Position numbers and translations under genes: made by a program. Shown here one piece after another: positions 27,121 to 36,051 of a stretch of 64,000 nucleotides of DNA (position 1 is the stretch's first letter; each line of letters begins with the position of its first letter). Below the pieces are notes generated by a model. That model saw nothing but the letters and a program-made list of their open reading frames with translations, made no database searches and had not been told where the DNA came from. The stretch comes from Bacillota bacterium (GTDB taxonomy: Bacteria > Bacillota > Clostridia > Oscillospirales > Ruminococcaceae), in the NCBI GenBank assembly GCA_023415575.1, contig JAEZKF010000029.1, positions 1 to 64,000 of the forward strand. The letters run 5' to 3'.

Positions 27121-28155
27121 ATGAATGAGCGCAAAAATTTTAGAGTGTCCGTCGGCGGCTATCACAAGCGCGACGTCATGACCTATATAGAGAAGCTTAC
27201 CGCCGATGCAAAGGCTGCGGAGCAACGTTATCAATCCCTGCTAAGCTCTGTGCGGCAGGAAAATACCCGCCTTATCTCCCGCATCGGGGAGCTGGAAACA
27301 AGAGTCGCAACGCTCGAGCTGCGCCTTGCCGAGGAGCGCCGCCGGGCTCTGGAATTAGAGCAGCAGGCAAACACCCTGATGGGCGACCTTTCCCGATGCA
27401 AAACAGCCTTTGAGCAAAACCGCGAGCGCGCAAAACGGCTTTCCCGCGCCTTTGAAAACAGCACGCGCGAAAATCAGGCCCTGCGCGAAAGCCTGATGTA
27501 CGCCGAGCGCGAGAACGAGCGGCTTGAGCAGATGCGCAGAAGGCTTGCAGCCATCCTGCTTGAACCGGACGCGACCGGCTATACAGCCCCGCTTTCGGTG
27601 GTAAGGGGTCATCTTCCCTCTCAGGATGAGGACAGGACCATCGGTTTTGGAGAAAGCGACATTGAGGAAATGAACCAGGATTTAGACGAGCTTGGGCAGA
27701 GCATCGCAAATCGTCTGGCGGACATCGATGGGTTTATTAACGCAACCAAGGCAGTAGCGGTACCCAAGGATACCGATGAAGAAACTGTCCATCCCGCGGA
27801 GGGTAGAATCTATCCGTATCCCGGTGTGGTGATGCACGAGCAGGAGGATGCTCCAATGCATGAGCCCGAACCGAATCCGATTCGGGAAGCGGGCAGCGTT
27901 GATATCTCGGAGCTTGACAGTCAGGGCGTGCGCGAAACGGCCCGCAAGGGCTTTACCCCTGTTCCCCGGCCAAACGAGAGCGAGATTGACCGCCAGCGTA
28001 GCCATACTCCCTCTACGGTAGAGAAGCGTTGGCAGCGTCTGGGCTTTGTGGTTCGCCGCGGCCGTGACGATGAGGACTACGTTGAGGAAAACAGGTCTTC
28101 AAACCCCCTGTTCTCCGCCCCTATCTGGTCGGATGACGGGGCAAATCAAGGCTAA
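27121..28155 (+). CDS. DivIVA-like coiled-coil protein
   Basis: 344 residues. The N-terminus FRVSVGGYHKRDVMTYIEKL follows the DivIVA membrane-binding pattern (F....GY....V..Y). A long coiled coil spans about residues 28-145 (SRIGELETRVATLELRLAEE and similar), then an acidic, proline-containing low-complexity tail with a basic patch (KRWQRLGFVVRRGRD). Likely a scaffold at the membrane in division, growth or sporulation. ATG after AAGGGGG. Divergent from mltG, another envelope gene. Confidence 0.75.
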   Translation: MNERKNFRVSVGGYHKRDVMTYIEKLTADAKAAEQRYQSLLSSVRQENTRLISRIGELETRVATLELRLAEERRRALELEQQANTLMGDLSRCKTAFEQNRERAKRLSRAFENSTRENQALRESLMYAERENERLEQMRRRLAAILLEPDATGYTAPLSVVRGHLPSQDEDRTIGFGESDIEEMNQDLDELGQSIANRLADIDGFINATKAVAVPKDTDEETVHPAEGRIYPYPGVVMHEQEDAPMHEPEPNPIREAGSVDISELDSQGVRETARKGFTPVPRPNESEIDRQRSHTPSTVEKRWQRLGFVVRRGRDDEDYVEENRSSNPLFSAPIWSDDGANQG

Positions 28156-28165
28156 TGCAGATACA

Positions 28166-28197
28166 AAAAGGGCTTGCGCTACTGCGCAAGCCCTTTT
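28166..28197. terminator. Shared terminator, DivIVA-like and SASP genes
   Basis: AAAAGGGCTTGCGC-TACT-GCGCAAGCCCTTTT; T runs follow on both strands. Confidence 0.9.
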
Positions 28198-28249
28198 CCC
28201 AGCTTATTGACAAGGTGAGAATATTATGAGAAATTAGCAACCGCCTAAA

Positions 28250-28447
28250 CTACTTCGCGGAATTTTCGTAAGCCTCGATCATCTTCTTGACCATCTGTCC
28301 ACCGATAGAACCGGCCTGCTGGGAAGTAAGGTCGCCGTTGTATCCGTTCTTCAGGGGAACACCTACTTCATTGGCTGCCTCCATCTTGAAACGGTTCATT
28401 GCTTCACGAGCCTGCGGAACAATAATTCTGTTACCACGACTTGCCAT
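28250..28447 (-). CDS. Alpha/beta-type small acid-soluble spore protein
   Basis: 65 residues: RGNRIIVPQAREAMNRFKME, the germination-protease region MEAANEVGV, and LTSQQAGSIGGQMVKKMIEAYE. These proteins coat and protect DNA in the dormant spore and are degraded at germination. ATG at 28445-28447 behind AAAGGAG. Direct evidence that the organism forms endospores. A forespore-type (sigma-G-like) promoter is possible at 28487-28518. Confidence 0.96.
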   Translation of the reverse strand: MASRGNRIIVPQAREAMNRFKMEAANEVGVPLKNGYNGDLTSQQAGSIGGQMVKKMIEAYENSAK

Positions 28448-28486
28448 TTAACTTACACTCCTTTTTTGAATTAGTAGCGTTTGCAG

Positions 28487-28518
28487 TATTATTGTAGTCC
28501 GTGATGGTTTTTATATGA
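28487..28518 (-). promoter_or_regulatory. Possible sigma-G-type promoter of the SASP gene
   Basis: Minus strand TCATAT, 18 bases, CAATAATA. The match to the forespore consensus is partial; function of the gene makes it plausible. Confidence 0.35.
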
Positions 28519-28671
28519 GTGCCAATTAGCGGTTGACAAGCGTGAAAAATTAAGATTTTTCGGTTTATTTTACTTTTATTTATACACAAAGCATACCGCT
28601 GTAATATCATTTCATCCCCTTAATTCGCTTTTTCAATAAAAACACAGGCCTTTCTCTATTAAAACGGTTTA

Positions 28672-28700
28672 TTGACACCGACGTTTATATAGAGTATTTT
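28672..28700 (+). promoter_or_regulatory. Promoter of the sugar kinase gene
   Basis: TTGACA at 28672-28677, a 17-base spacer and TATTTT at 28695-28700. Confidence 0.65.
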
Positions 28701-28786
28701 TATCATGATGTGATGAAATGATAGCTCTTCTTATAAATTTCTACAAAATGCAATAAATGATGCTATCAATACAAAGGAGAACACAA

Positions 28787-29839
28787 ATGGCTAAGCCATC
28801 TAACGCGCATGGGCAGTGTGACTACCGTCGGTTTGATGCCGTTACCTTTGGCGAGGTGATGATGCGTCTTTCGCCAAACCAGAATGAACGTCTGCAAAAC
28901 TGCCAGACCCTGCGCCGATTCCCCGGCGGGTCGGAGCTCAACATCGCAGCCGGACTGTCGATGCTCGGGCTTAAAACCGCAATGATTACCCGCCTGCCGC
29001 AAAACGATGCAGGCAGCTATATCCAAAACGCGATGATTGCCTGCGGTGTGCAGGACGACTATATCATCCACGACCCGGATCGCGAGTCGCGCGTGGGCAT
29101 CTATTTCTATGAAAACGGAGCCTATCCGCGCAAGCCGCAGGTTCTTTATGACCGCCGCCATTCCGCCATCAACGGGGTAGATATCTCCGAGGTTGCACCC
29201 GAGGCATACGGAAGCGCCCGTCTCTTTCACACAAGCGGCATCTCCCTTGCCATCTCCGAAAACGCGCGCACCTGTGCCGTGGAGCTCATGCGCCGCTTTA
29301 AGCAGCACGGTGCGTTGATCTCGTTTGACGTAAACTTTCGCGCAAACCTGTGGAGCGAGGATGAGGCACGCAATGTGATTACCTCCATCCTGCCGCTTAT
29401 CGATATCCTGTTTGTGTCGGAGGAAACCCTACGCCGCACCTTCGGTCAGACGGGAACGCTGCAGGATATTATGCGCACCTTTGCACGCACAAACGGCCTT
29501 TCGATTGTTGCTTCGACCGAGCGTACCGTCATCAGCCCCAAGTGTCACAACTTTACCTCTACCATCTACGATGCAAAGCGCGACTGCTTTTTTGCCGAAA
29601 AGCCGTATGAGGCCATCGATGTCATCGACCGCGTGGGCAGCGGCGACGCCTACGTTGCGGGCGCCTTGTACGGACTTCTGACCGAGGATGACCCTCTTGC
29701 GATGGTGCAGTACGGCAACGCAATGAGCGCTATTAAGAGCACGGTGGAAGGTGACCTGCCCTCCACTACACTCAAAGAGGTACGGGCGGTTATTGCCTCA
29801 CATCAAGGCTGCGGCCCGCAGAGCGAATTAAACAGATAA
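28787..29839 (+). CDS. PfkB-family sugar kinase, probable 2-keto-3-deoxygluconate kinase
   Basis: 350 residues of the ribokinase/PfkB fold: FGEVMMRLSP, FPGGSELNIAAGLSMLG, FDVNFRANLW, and the catalytic segment DRVGSGDAYVAG with the base Asp. The FDVNFR...LW element and overall length are like KDG kinases (kdgK). Start ATG at 28787 behind AAAGGAG; an upstream in-frame ATG has no site. No aldolase or uronate genes lie beside it, so the substrate is a guess from similarity. Confidence 0.8.
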   Translation: MAKPSNAHGQCDYRRFDAVTFGEVMMRLSPNQNERLQNCQTLRRFPGGSELNIAAGLSMLGLKTAMITRLPQNDAGSYIQNAMIACGVQDDYIIHDPDRESRVGIYFYENGAYPRKPQVLYDRRHSAINGVDISEVAPEAYGSARLFHTSGISLAISENARTCAVELMRRFKQHGALISFDVNFRANLWSEDEARNVITSILPLIDILFVSEETLRRTFGQTGTLQDIMRTFARTNGLSIVASTERTVISPKCHNFTSTIYDAKRDCFFAEKPYEAIDVIDRVGSGDAYVAGALYGLLTEDDPLAMVQYGNAMSAIKSTVEGDLPSTTLKEVRAVIASHQGCGPQSELNR

Positions 29840-29870
29840 CATTACAAATAATTATATTAGTTTATGAAAA

Positions 29871-29931
29871 AACCGTCGGTTTTACGCAAGGGGGATGCTC
29901 CCCAAGTCGTAACCCGACGGTTATTTTTTAA
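29871..29931. terminator. Shared terminator, sugar kinase and ruvX
   Basis: AACCGTCGG...TACG...GGGG pairs with CCCC...CGTA...CGACGGTT; T runs follow on both strands (ATTTTTT on plus, TTTTTT on minus). Confidence 0.8.
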
Positions 29932-30362
29932 TTTTGCTCTTTCTTTTTCATGTTTTTGCGGTAGTCAAGGTAGCTTTCTAGTATGATGGTCGCGGCTACG
30001 GCATCCACAATCTCCTTGCGCTTTTTGCCGCGCGTGTTGGTTTCGTTCAGGTAGCCGATTGCGCTTACCGTTGTTCCGCGCTCATCCCACAGCTCCACCG
30101 GAACGGATACGAGGCCCCGCAGCTTTTCGGCAAACTCCTCGCATTTCTTTGCCCGCTCGCCGATGGTTCCGTTCATGTTTTTGGGGTGACCGACTACGAT
30201 CATCCCCACATCATATTCTGTGGCGGCGATAGCCACGTTTTGCAATGTAACCAGGAAGTTTGTTGAGTGTATTACCCCGATGGGTTCTGCCATAAACTCG
30301 GTGCGATCGCAGACGGCAAGTCCGGTACGGGCATCACCTAGGTCAACAGCCATAATCTTCAT
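29928..30362 (-). CDS. ruvX: Holliday-junction resolvase-like RNase, YqgF/RuvX
   Basis: 144 residues. MAVDLGDARTGLAVCD (first acidic residue of the RNase-H-like site), VVGHPKNMNGTIGERA and LWDERGTTVSA, EIVDAVAATIILESYLD with the last acidic residues. The family acts in 16S rRNA 5'-end processing and possibly junction resolution. It is the last gene of a same-strand run after the pyrimidine operon and the phosphatase gene. Confidence 0.92.
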   Translation of the reverse strand: MKIMAVDLGDARTGLAVCDRTEFMAEPIGVIHSTNFLVTLQNVAIAATEYDVGMIVVGHPKNMNGTIGERAKKCEEFAEKLRGLVSVPVELWDERGTTVSAIGYLNETNTRGKKRKEIVDAVAATIILESYLDYRKNMKKKEQN

Positions 30363-30416
30363 TCGCGTTTTCCTTACCTTAAATATTTAATGATATTACT
30401 ATACGTATTGCTTTTG

Positions 30417-31070
30417 CTAAACCTTCAGCTCCCACTTGCTGTGGGCAAGCAGGTCAGCGTCTAAATGGGATGCATCGTTTAAGCTCACAACAAACGGCAG
30501 GCTATTTTCTTGGGTAAACCGGATGTGTGAAATACCGGTGTTGTAGCAGATGGGAGACTTGGATAGTCCCTGCTGCCCATACCCGAGCACATGCGCAAGA
30601 TAGTTTTGCAGCGCACATCCGTGCGATACCACCACAATGCGCAGGCCCTTGTTTTGCTCCACGATGCGCCCGATTGCGGCGGTAATGCGGTCATAGACCT
30701 GCTTCATGCTTTCGCCGCCCGGCATGGCAAAGGTTTCGGGGGCATTCAAAAAGCGGTTGATTTCCTCAGGGTACTTCTCATACACCTCGGAAAAGGGCAT
30801 GCCCTCAAGGTCGCCCGCATTGATCTCAATAAGGCCGGGGTCAACGAAAATTTCCTTGCCGTGGTGGCGGTTGATTGCCTCGGCCGTTTTTCTCGCCCGA
30901 ATGAGGGGGCTTGTGTAGATGCGGTCAATTCCAATTGTCGCAAAGCGGTCTGACAGCCTTTCCAGCTGCGCCTCTCCCTCGACCGAAAGGTCGGCATCCG
31001 TATGGCCCTGAAAGGCACGCTCCCTGTTTCCTTCGGTGTGTGCGTGGCGCACGAGATACAGCTCTGTCAT
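30417..31070 (-). CDS. Histidine phosphatase-family protein
   Basis: 217 residues. The N-terminus LYLVRHAHTEGN carries the RHG-like motif with the phospho-accepting His; TSPLIRARKTAE, and VVSHGCALQNYL with the second His, complete the site. Members are phosphoglycerate mutases, cobalamin or sugar phosphatases; the specific substrate cannot be read. 36 bases after pyrD on the same strand, so it may be read from the pyr operon. Confidence 0.87.
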   Translation of the reverse strand: MTELYLVRHAHTEGNRERAFQGHTDADLSVEGEAQLERLSDRFATIGIDRIYTSPLIRARKTAEAINRHHGKEIFVDPGLIEINAGDLEGMPFSEVYEKYPEEINRFLNAPETFAMPGGESMKQVYDRITAAIGRIVEQNKGLRIVVVSHGCALQNYLAHVLGYGQQGLSKSPICYNTGISHIRFTQENSLPFVVSLNDASHLDADLLAHSKWELKV

Positions 31071-31106
31071 TTGATTCTTTCCTTTAGCTTTGTTTTGGGG
31101 CGGTCG

Positions 31107-32018
31107 TTACCACGGTCTTACCTGCCCTACTATAGAGTTTATATCGGTTATATGGTTATCGTCAAGGTATTTATTTATGCCCTCGCAAATCTTAATAGGA
31201 GCATAAGCATCCGCAAACAGGGCGGTGCCAATCTGAACGGCGGATGCTCCGGCAAGCATCATCTCCACCGCGTCCTGCCATGTGGAAATACCTCCAAGAC
31301 CCACTACGGGAATCTTTACGCTTCCTGCAACCTGCCACACCATGCGCAGGGCAATCGGGAAAACGGCAGGCCCGCTTAAGCCGCCAACGTTGTTTTTGAG
31401 GATGGGCCTTCTGCTTTTTATATCAATGCGCATACCGAGCAGGGTGTTAATTAACGATATTGCGTCCGCTCCTTCCGCCTCCACCGCCTGTGCAATTGCC
31501 GTGATGTCGGTAACGTTGGGGGTGAGCTTGACCATGAGTGGCGTTTTCTTGAGTACAGGGCGAACGACACGCACCACCCCTGCCGCACTCTCGCAGGTCG
31601 TGCCAAACGCGGCACCGCCCGCCTTGACGTTGGGGCAGGAGATGTTTAATTCAATCATATCGACAAGCCCGTCCAGCCGCTCGCAGATGGCCTTGTAGTC
31701 ATCCAGCGTGCTGCCTGCAACGTTTGCAATCAGGGCTGTATCCTGCGTTTTCAGATATGGCAGCTCATGCTCGATGAAATGCTCCACTCCGGAGTTTTGC
31801 AGGCCAACTGAGTTGAGCATTCCCATCGGGGTTTCCGCCACGCGCGGCGGCGGGTTGCCGTCCCGCTTTGCAAGCGTCATGCCCTTTAGTGATATACCTC
31901 CCCACACCGAAAGCGGGTAAAGGGCCTCGTACTCCCTGCCAAAGCCGTAGGTTCCCGAGGCTGCAATCAGCGGGTTTTTCATCGCTACACCCGCGATGTT
32001 TACCGCAAGGCTACTCAT
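31107..32018 (-). CDS. pyrD: Dihydroorotate dehydrogenase B, catalytic subunit
   Basis: 303 residues, class 1B. It oxidises dihydroorotate to orotate with FMN and passes electrons to PyrK and NAD+. Motifs: AASGTYGFG, SLKGMTLAKRDGNP, LNSVGLQN, ELNISCPNVK, GLGGISTW and the phosphate site GASAVQIGTALF. The start at 32016-32018 (MSSLAVN) overlaps the end of pyrK by 8 bases; the upstream extension of the frame lies inside pyrK. Confidence 0.96.
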   Translation of the reverse strand: MSSLAVNIAGVAMKNPLIAASGTYGFGREYEALYPLSVWGGISLKGMTLAKRDGNPPPRVAETPMGMLNSVGLQNSGVEHFIEHELPYLKTQDTALIANVAGSTLDDYKAICERLDGLVDMIELNISCPNVKAGGAAFGTTCESAAGVVRVVRPVLKKTPLMVKLTPNVTDITAIAQAVEAEGADAISLINTLLGMRIDIKSRRPILKNNVGGLSGPAVFPIALRMVWQVAGSVKIPVVGLGGISTWQDAVEMMLAGASAVQIGTALFADAYAPIKICEGINKYLDDNHITDINSIVGQVRPW

Positions 32019-32787
32019 CAAACACGACCTCCTCTGCCTCAAACACCGGACCGTTCTTGCACACGTGCAGATACTGCTCCGTGCCGTTGCGCTTGGTCTT
32101 GCAGGCGCAGCCAAGGCAAGCCCCTACCCCACATGCCATGCGCTCTTCTAGCGAAAGCTGACAGCGCACGGCGAACTGGCTTGCCAACTCCTTGACTGCC
32201 CGAAGCATTGGTTTTGGACCGCAAGCATAGATGATGTCGGGTTTCTGCCTTTGCAGCTCCCGGCTTACTACGGGTGTTACGATCCCCTTCTCGCCCGCGC
32301 TGCCATCGTCGGTACAGATAAACACCTGTGCCCCTGCTTTTATAAAGTCGTCCTGAAGGATAACCGAGTCTGCATTGCGAAAGCCGAGTATGGCGCGTGT
32401 ACCCGTCTTGTAGTGCTTTGCGACCTCCAAAAGCGGCGGTACGCCGATTCCCCCGCCGACCACAAGAGCGGTCTTATCGCTCTCAAGCAAATCAAACCCG
32501 TTGCCGAGTGGGGCAAGCAGGTTGATGGTATCCCCTGCCTGCATCCTGGCGAGTACCTCGGTGCCCGCTCCGCGGATGTCAAACACGAGCCGGATGCAGC
32601 CCGTTTCACGCTGCACCTCACAGACCGAGATGGGTCTGCGTAGCATAAAGCCGGGAATTTGTATATGCACAAACTGTCCCGCGCGCGCGATGGCGGCAAC
32701 CTCGTCACACTGTACCACAAAGCTGTATGTAGTGGCCGCAATCTTTTCACATGAAAGGAGCGTGTAGTCGCCCTGCATATAGTTCAT
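32011..32787 (-). CDS. pyrK: Dihydroorotate dehydrogenase B, electron-transfer subunit
   Basis: 258 residues. FAD-binding RRPISV, NAD-binding VVGGGIGVPP, and a [2Fe-2S] site with four cysteines in CGVGACLGC and LHVCKNGPVF. It transfers electrons from PyrD to NAD+. Its stop codon overlaps the pyrD start. A hairpin with CTTTTAT lies between it and carB (32814-32839) and may reduce read-through. Confidence 0.95.
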   Translation of the reverse strand: MNYMQGDYTLLSCEKIAATTYSFVVQCDEVAAIARAGQFVHIQIPGFMLRRPISVCEVQRETGCIRLVFDIRGAGTEVLARMQAGDTINLLAPLGNGFDLLESDKTALVVGGGIGVPPLLEVAKHYKTGTRAILGFRNADSVILQDDFIKAGAQVFICTDDGSAGEKGIVTPVVSRELQRQKPDIIYACGPKPMLRAVKELASQFAVRCQLSLEERMACGVGACLGCACKTKRNGTEQYLHVCKNGPVFEAEEVVFDE

Positions 32788-32809
32788 AGTCTAGGTTCTC
32801 CCTTTTATA

Positions 32810-32839
32810 AAAGGCGGACGGAACAAATGGCCCGTCCGC
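32810..32839 (-). other. Intra-operon hairpin between carB and pyrK
   Basis: Minus strand GCGGACG...CGTCCGC followed by CTTTTATAAAAGG. It may be a partial terminator or an mRNA-processing barrier. Confidence 0.45.
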
Positions 32840-32856
32840 TGTTTATTTTAATGCGG

Positions 32857-35800
32857 TTAAATCTTCGTGATGTCGATAAGTTCAACGTCCTTGATGGTGT
32901 TCTCCATCTCAAGGCAGTCAAGCAAAGCGCGGGCGGTGTCTATGGAGGTTAAGCAGGCAATCGAGCGCTCCACTGCCTTGCGGCGCAGCTTGACGCCCTC
33001 GTTCTGCGGCTTTCTTCCCTTGGCAGAAGTTGACATAACATAGTCTATCTTGCCGCTCTCAAGCAGCGAGATCACGTTGGGCTTCTCCTCGCTAGCACGC
33101 CGAACCGAGTTTGCGGCGACCATGTTCTGGTTAAGCTTAAGTGCCGTGCCGGAGGTCGCATAGATGTCAAACCCGAGCTTTGCAAACCGGTCGGCTACCG
33201 AGATAACCTCCTCTTTGTCGCTGTCGCGCACCGAGATAAGCACGCCGCCGGAGTTCTTCATATTATAGCCTGCCGCCACAAGTCCCTTGAGCAGGGCGTG
33301 CTCGAAGGTCTTGGCAATGCCGAGTACCTCGCCGGTGCTCTTCATCTCAGGCCCGAGGTGTACATCAACATCATGCAGCTTTTCAAAGCTGAATACCGGC
33401 ACCTTGACCGCAACGTAGTCAGCAGTCCGGTAGAGGCCGGTACCAAAGCCGAAGTCCTTGAGCTTTGCGCCGAGCATAATCTTGGTTGCCATATCCACCA
33501 TCGGAACACCCGTAACCTTGCTGATATACGGCACGGTGCGCGATGAGCGCGGGTTAACCTCGATGACGTACACCATATCGTTGTATACAACGTACTGGAT
33601 GTTGACAAGTCCTACGACCTTCAGCTCGCGGGCAAGGCGGCCGGTGTAATCGATGATGGTGCGCTTGATGCGCTCGGAAAGGTGCTGGCAGGGGTAGACC
33701 GAGATAGAGTCGCCCGAGTGAACGCCCGCGCGCTCGATGTGCTCCATGATGCCGGGGATTAGGAAGTCCTCGCCGTCACAGATTGCGTCTACCTCAACCT
33801 CAGTGCCCATCATGTATTTGTCGATAAGCACTGGGTTTTCAAGCTTGGTGGCGGTGATGATGTCCATGTACTCAAGAACATCCTTCTCGCCGTAGGCGAT
33901 AATCATGTTCTGACCGCCCAGAACGTAGGACGGGCGCAGCAGGACGGGATAGCCGAGGTTGCGGGCAGCCTCTGCTGCCTCCTCGGTGGTGAAAACGGTT
34001 GTTCCGCGCGGACGCGGGATGCGGCAGCGCTCCAGCAGCTCGTCAAACCGCTCTCTGTCCTCCGCGGCATCGATGCTGTCGGCACAGGTGCCGAGTATCT
34101 TTACGCCGAGCTCATTTAAGTACTTAGTAAGCTTTATGGCAGTCTGGCCGCCGAACTGCACCACAACCGCCCACGGCTTCTCGGTTTCAATAACCGAGCG
34201 GACATCCTCGGGGGTTAAGGGGTCGAAGTACAGGCGGTCGGAGGTATCAAAGTCGGTGGAAACTGTCTCTGGGTTGTTGTTGATGATAACCGCTTCATAC
34301 CCAGCCTCTTTGAGCGACCACACGCAGTGTACCGAGCAGTAGTCAAACTCAATGCCCTGACCGATGCGGATGGGGCCGGAGCCGAACACGATGACCTTCT
34401 TTTTGCCGGTGGAATGGGCCTCGATAAACTCCTCGGCCTCGTTTTCGTTGTCGTAGGTGGAGTAGAAGTAAGGGGTGTCGGCGGAAAACTCCGCCGCGCA
34501 GGTGTCGACCATCTTATAGGAAGCAAAGCGGGGATTCTTAATCTTCTGCCCCGAGATGCGCTCTATTGTCTTATCCAAGTATCCAAGCTTTTTCGCCTTG
34601 AGGTAGAGTTCGTCGGTGAGCTCGCTTGTAGCAAGCAGCTGCTCAAAGTCGGCAAGGTTTTTAAGCTTATGCAAAAACCACAAATCAATCATCGTGGTCT
34701 CATGCAGCCAGTCAAGGTCCATGCCGCGGTTGATGGCTTCAAACAGGACAAAGAGACGCTCGTCGTCGCAGTGGGTGACAAGCTCTGCAATCTCAGAGTC
34801 GGTTTTGCTTGCAAGCTTTGGAAGTCTTAAGGTATCAAGTCCGAGCTCGATAGATCGAACCGCCTTCATGATGGCCTGCTCAAAGCTCACCCCGATGCTC
34901 ATGACCTCGCCGGTCGCCTTCATCTGCGTGCCAAGGGTGCGCTCGGCGTAAACGAACTTATCAAACGGCCACTTGGGGAACTTGGCGACGATATAGTCGA
35001 TAACCGGCTCAAAGCAGGCATAGGTCTTGCCGGTTACTTCATTCTTAATCTCATCAAGCGTATAGCCGATAGCAATCTTGGAGGCAACCTTTGCGATGGG
35101 GTAGCCTGTTGCCTTGGATGCAAGCGCGGAGGAACGCGATACGCGGGGGTTAACCTCGATTACCGCGTACTCAAAGCTGGTCGGGTGCATGGCAAACTGG
35201 CAGTTGCAGCCGCCCTCTACCTTTAGTGCAGAGATGATGTTCAAGGATGCCGAACGCAGCATCTGGTATTCCTTGTCGGCCAGGGTCTGGGCAGGGGCAA
35301 CAACAATTGAGTCGCCGGTGTGCACGCCAACGGGGTCGAGGTTTTCCATCGAGCAGACGGTGATAACGTTGCCCTTGCTGTCGCGGATAACCTCAAACTC
35401 AATCTCCTTCCAGCCCGAGATGCACTTTTCAATCAGCACCTGAGTAATCGGGGAAAGGCGCAGGCCGTTTGTCGCGATTTCAAACAGCTGCTCTTTATTG
35501 TGCGCAATACCGCCGCCCGAGCCGCCTAAGGTAAAGGCGGGGCGGACAATGACGGGGTAGCCGATCTCCTCAGCGAACGCAAGCGCCCCTTCCACCGTTG
35601 TCTCCACACGGGAGGGGATGACCGGCTCGCCAATTTCAATCATGGTGTCCTTAAAGGCCTGACGGTCCTCTGCCTTATGTATGGTCTCGGGGTTTGCGCC
35701 CAGGAGCTTGACCCCGTGCTGTTCCAAAAAGCCTTCCTTAGCAAGCTGCATCGAAAGGGTGAGTCCGGTCTGGCCGCCCAAAGTCGAGAGCAGGCTATCC

Positions 35801-36048
35801 GGCTTTTCAATCTCGATGACGCGCTTTACTACATCCAGTGTAAGCGGCTCGACATATATCTTATCGGCCATGGCCTTGTCGGTCATAATGGTAGCGGGGT
35901 TTGAGTTAATAAGCACGACCTCAAGCCCCTCTGATTTTAAGGCGCGGCAGGCCTGTGTGCCCGCGTAGTCAAACTCGGCTGCCTGCCCGATTACGATGGG
36001 GCCCGAACCGATGACCAGTACCTTTTTGATGTCTTCGCGTTTTGGCAT
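32857..36048 (-). CDS. carB: Carbamoyl-phosphate synthase large subunit
   Basis: 1063 residues, full family length. Two ATP-grasp halves: the first starts VLVIGSGPIVIGQAAEFDY, the second VIVFGSGPIRIGQGIEFDY. A C-terminal allosteric (MGS-like) domain follows from about residue 930 (GGVLISVRDSDKEE). It makes carbamoyl phosphate from bicarbonate, ATP and ammonia; the ammonia normally comes through a tunnel from CarA. The gene lies 3 bases after carA. Here CarA lacks its nucleophile, so CarB may depend on free ammonia. Confidence 0.97.
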   Translation of the reverse strand: MPKREDIKKVLVIGSGPIVIGQAAEFDYAGTQACRALKSEGLEVVLINSNPATIMTDKAMADKIYVEPLTLDVVKRVIEIEKPDSLLSTLGGQTGLTLSMQLAKEGFLEQHGVKLLGANPETIHKAEDRQAFKDTMIEIGEPVIPSRVETTVEGALAFAEEIGYPVIVRPAFTLGGSGGGIAHNKEQLFEIATNGLRLSPITQVLIEKCISGWKEIEFEVIRDSKGNVITVCSMENLDPVGVHTGDSIVVAPAQTLADKEYQMLRSASLNIISALKVEGGCNCQFAMHPTSFEYAVIEVNPRVSRSSALASKATGYPIAKVASKIAIGYTLDEIKNEVTGKTYACFEPVIDYIVAKFPKWPFDKFVYAERTLGTQMKATGEVMSIGVSFEQAIMKAVRSIELGLDTLRLPKLASKTDSEIAELVTHCDDERLFVLFEAINRGMDLDWLHETTMIDLWFLHKLKNLADFEQLLATSELTDELYLKAKKLGYLDKTIERISGQKIKNPRFASYKMVDTCAAEFSADTPYFYSTYDNENEAEEFIEAHSTGKKKVIVFGSGPIRIGQGIEFDYCSVHCVWSLKEAGYEAVIINNNPETVSTDFDTSDRLYFDPLTPEDVRSVIETEKPWAVVVQFGGQTAIKLTKYLNELGVKILGTCADSIDAAEDRERFDELLERCRIPRPRGTTVFTTEEAAEAARNLGYPVLLRPSYVLGGQNMIIAYGEKDVLEYMDIITATKLENPVLIDKYMMGTEVEVDAICDGEDFLIPGIMEHIERAGVHSGDSISVYPCQHLSERIKRTIIDYTGRLARELKVVGLVNIQYVVYNDMVYVIEVNPRSSRTVPYISKVTGVPMVDMATKIMLGAKLKDFGFGTGLYRTADYVAVKVPVFSFEKLHDVDVHLGPEMKSTGEVLGIAKTFEHALLKGLVAAGYNMKNSGGVLISVRDSDKEEVISVADRFAKLGFDIYATSGTALKLNQNMVAANSVRRASEEKPNVISLLESGKIDYVMSTSAKGRKPQNEGVKLRRKAVERSIACLTSIDTARALLDCLEMENTIKDVELIDITKI

Positions 36049-36051
36049 AAC

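Larger units (their letters stand above)
28448..28786. other. Divergent intergenic region SASP / sugar kinase
   Basis: 339 AT-rich bases without a gene. They hold the SASP promoter region, a short A/T palindrome (GAAAAAT-TAAG-ATTTTTC) and the sugar-kinase promoter at 28672-28700. Confidence 0.6.

Noticed and set aside
27231..27709. Several long minus-strand frames under the DivIVA-like gene
   Set aside because: Arg/Ser-rich shadows caused by the Glu/Arg-rich coiled coil on the other strand.
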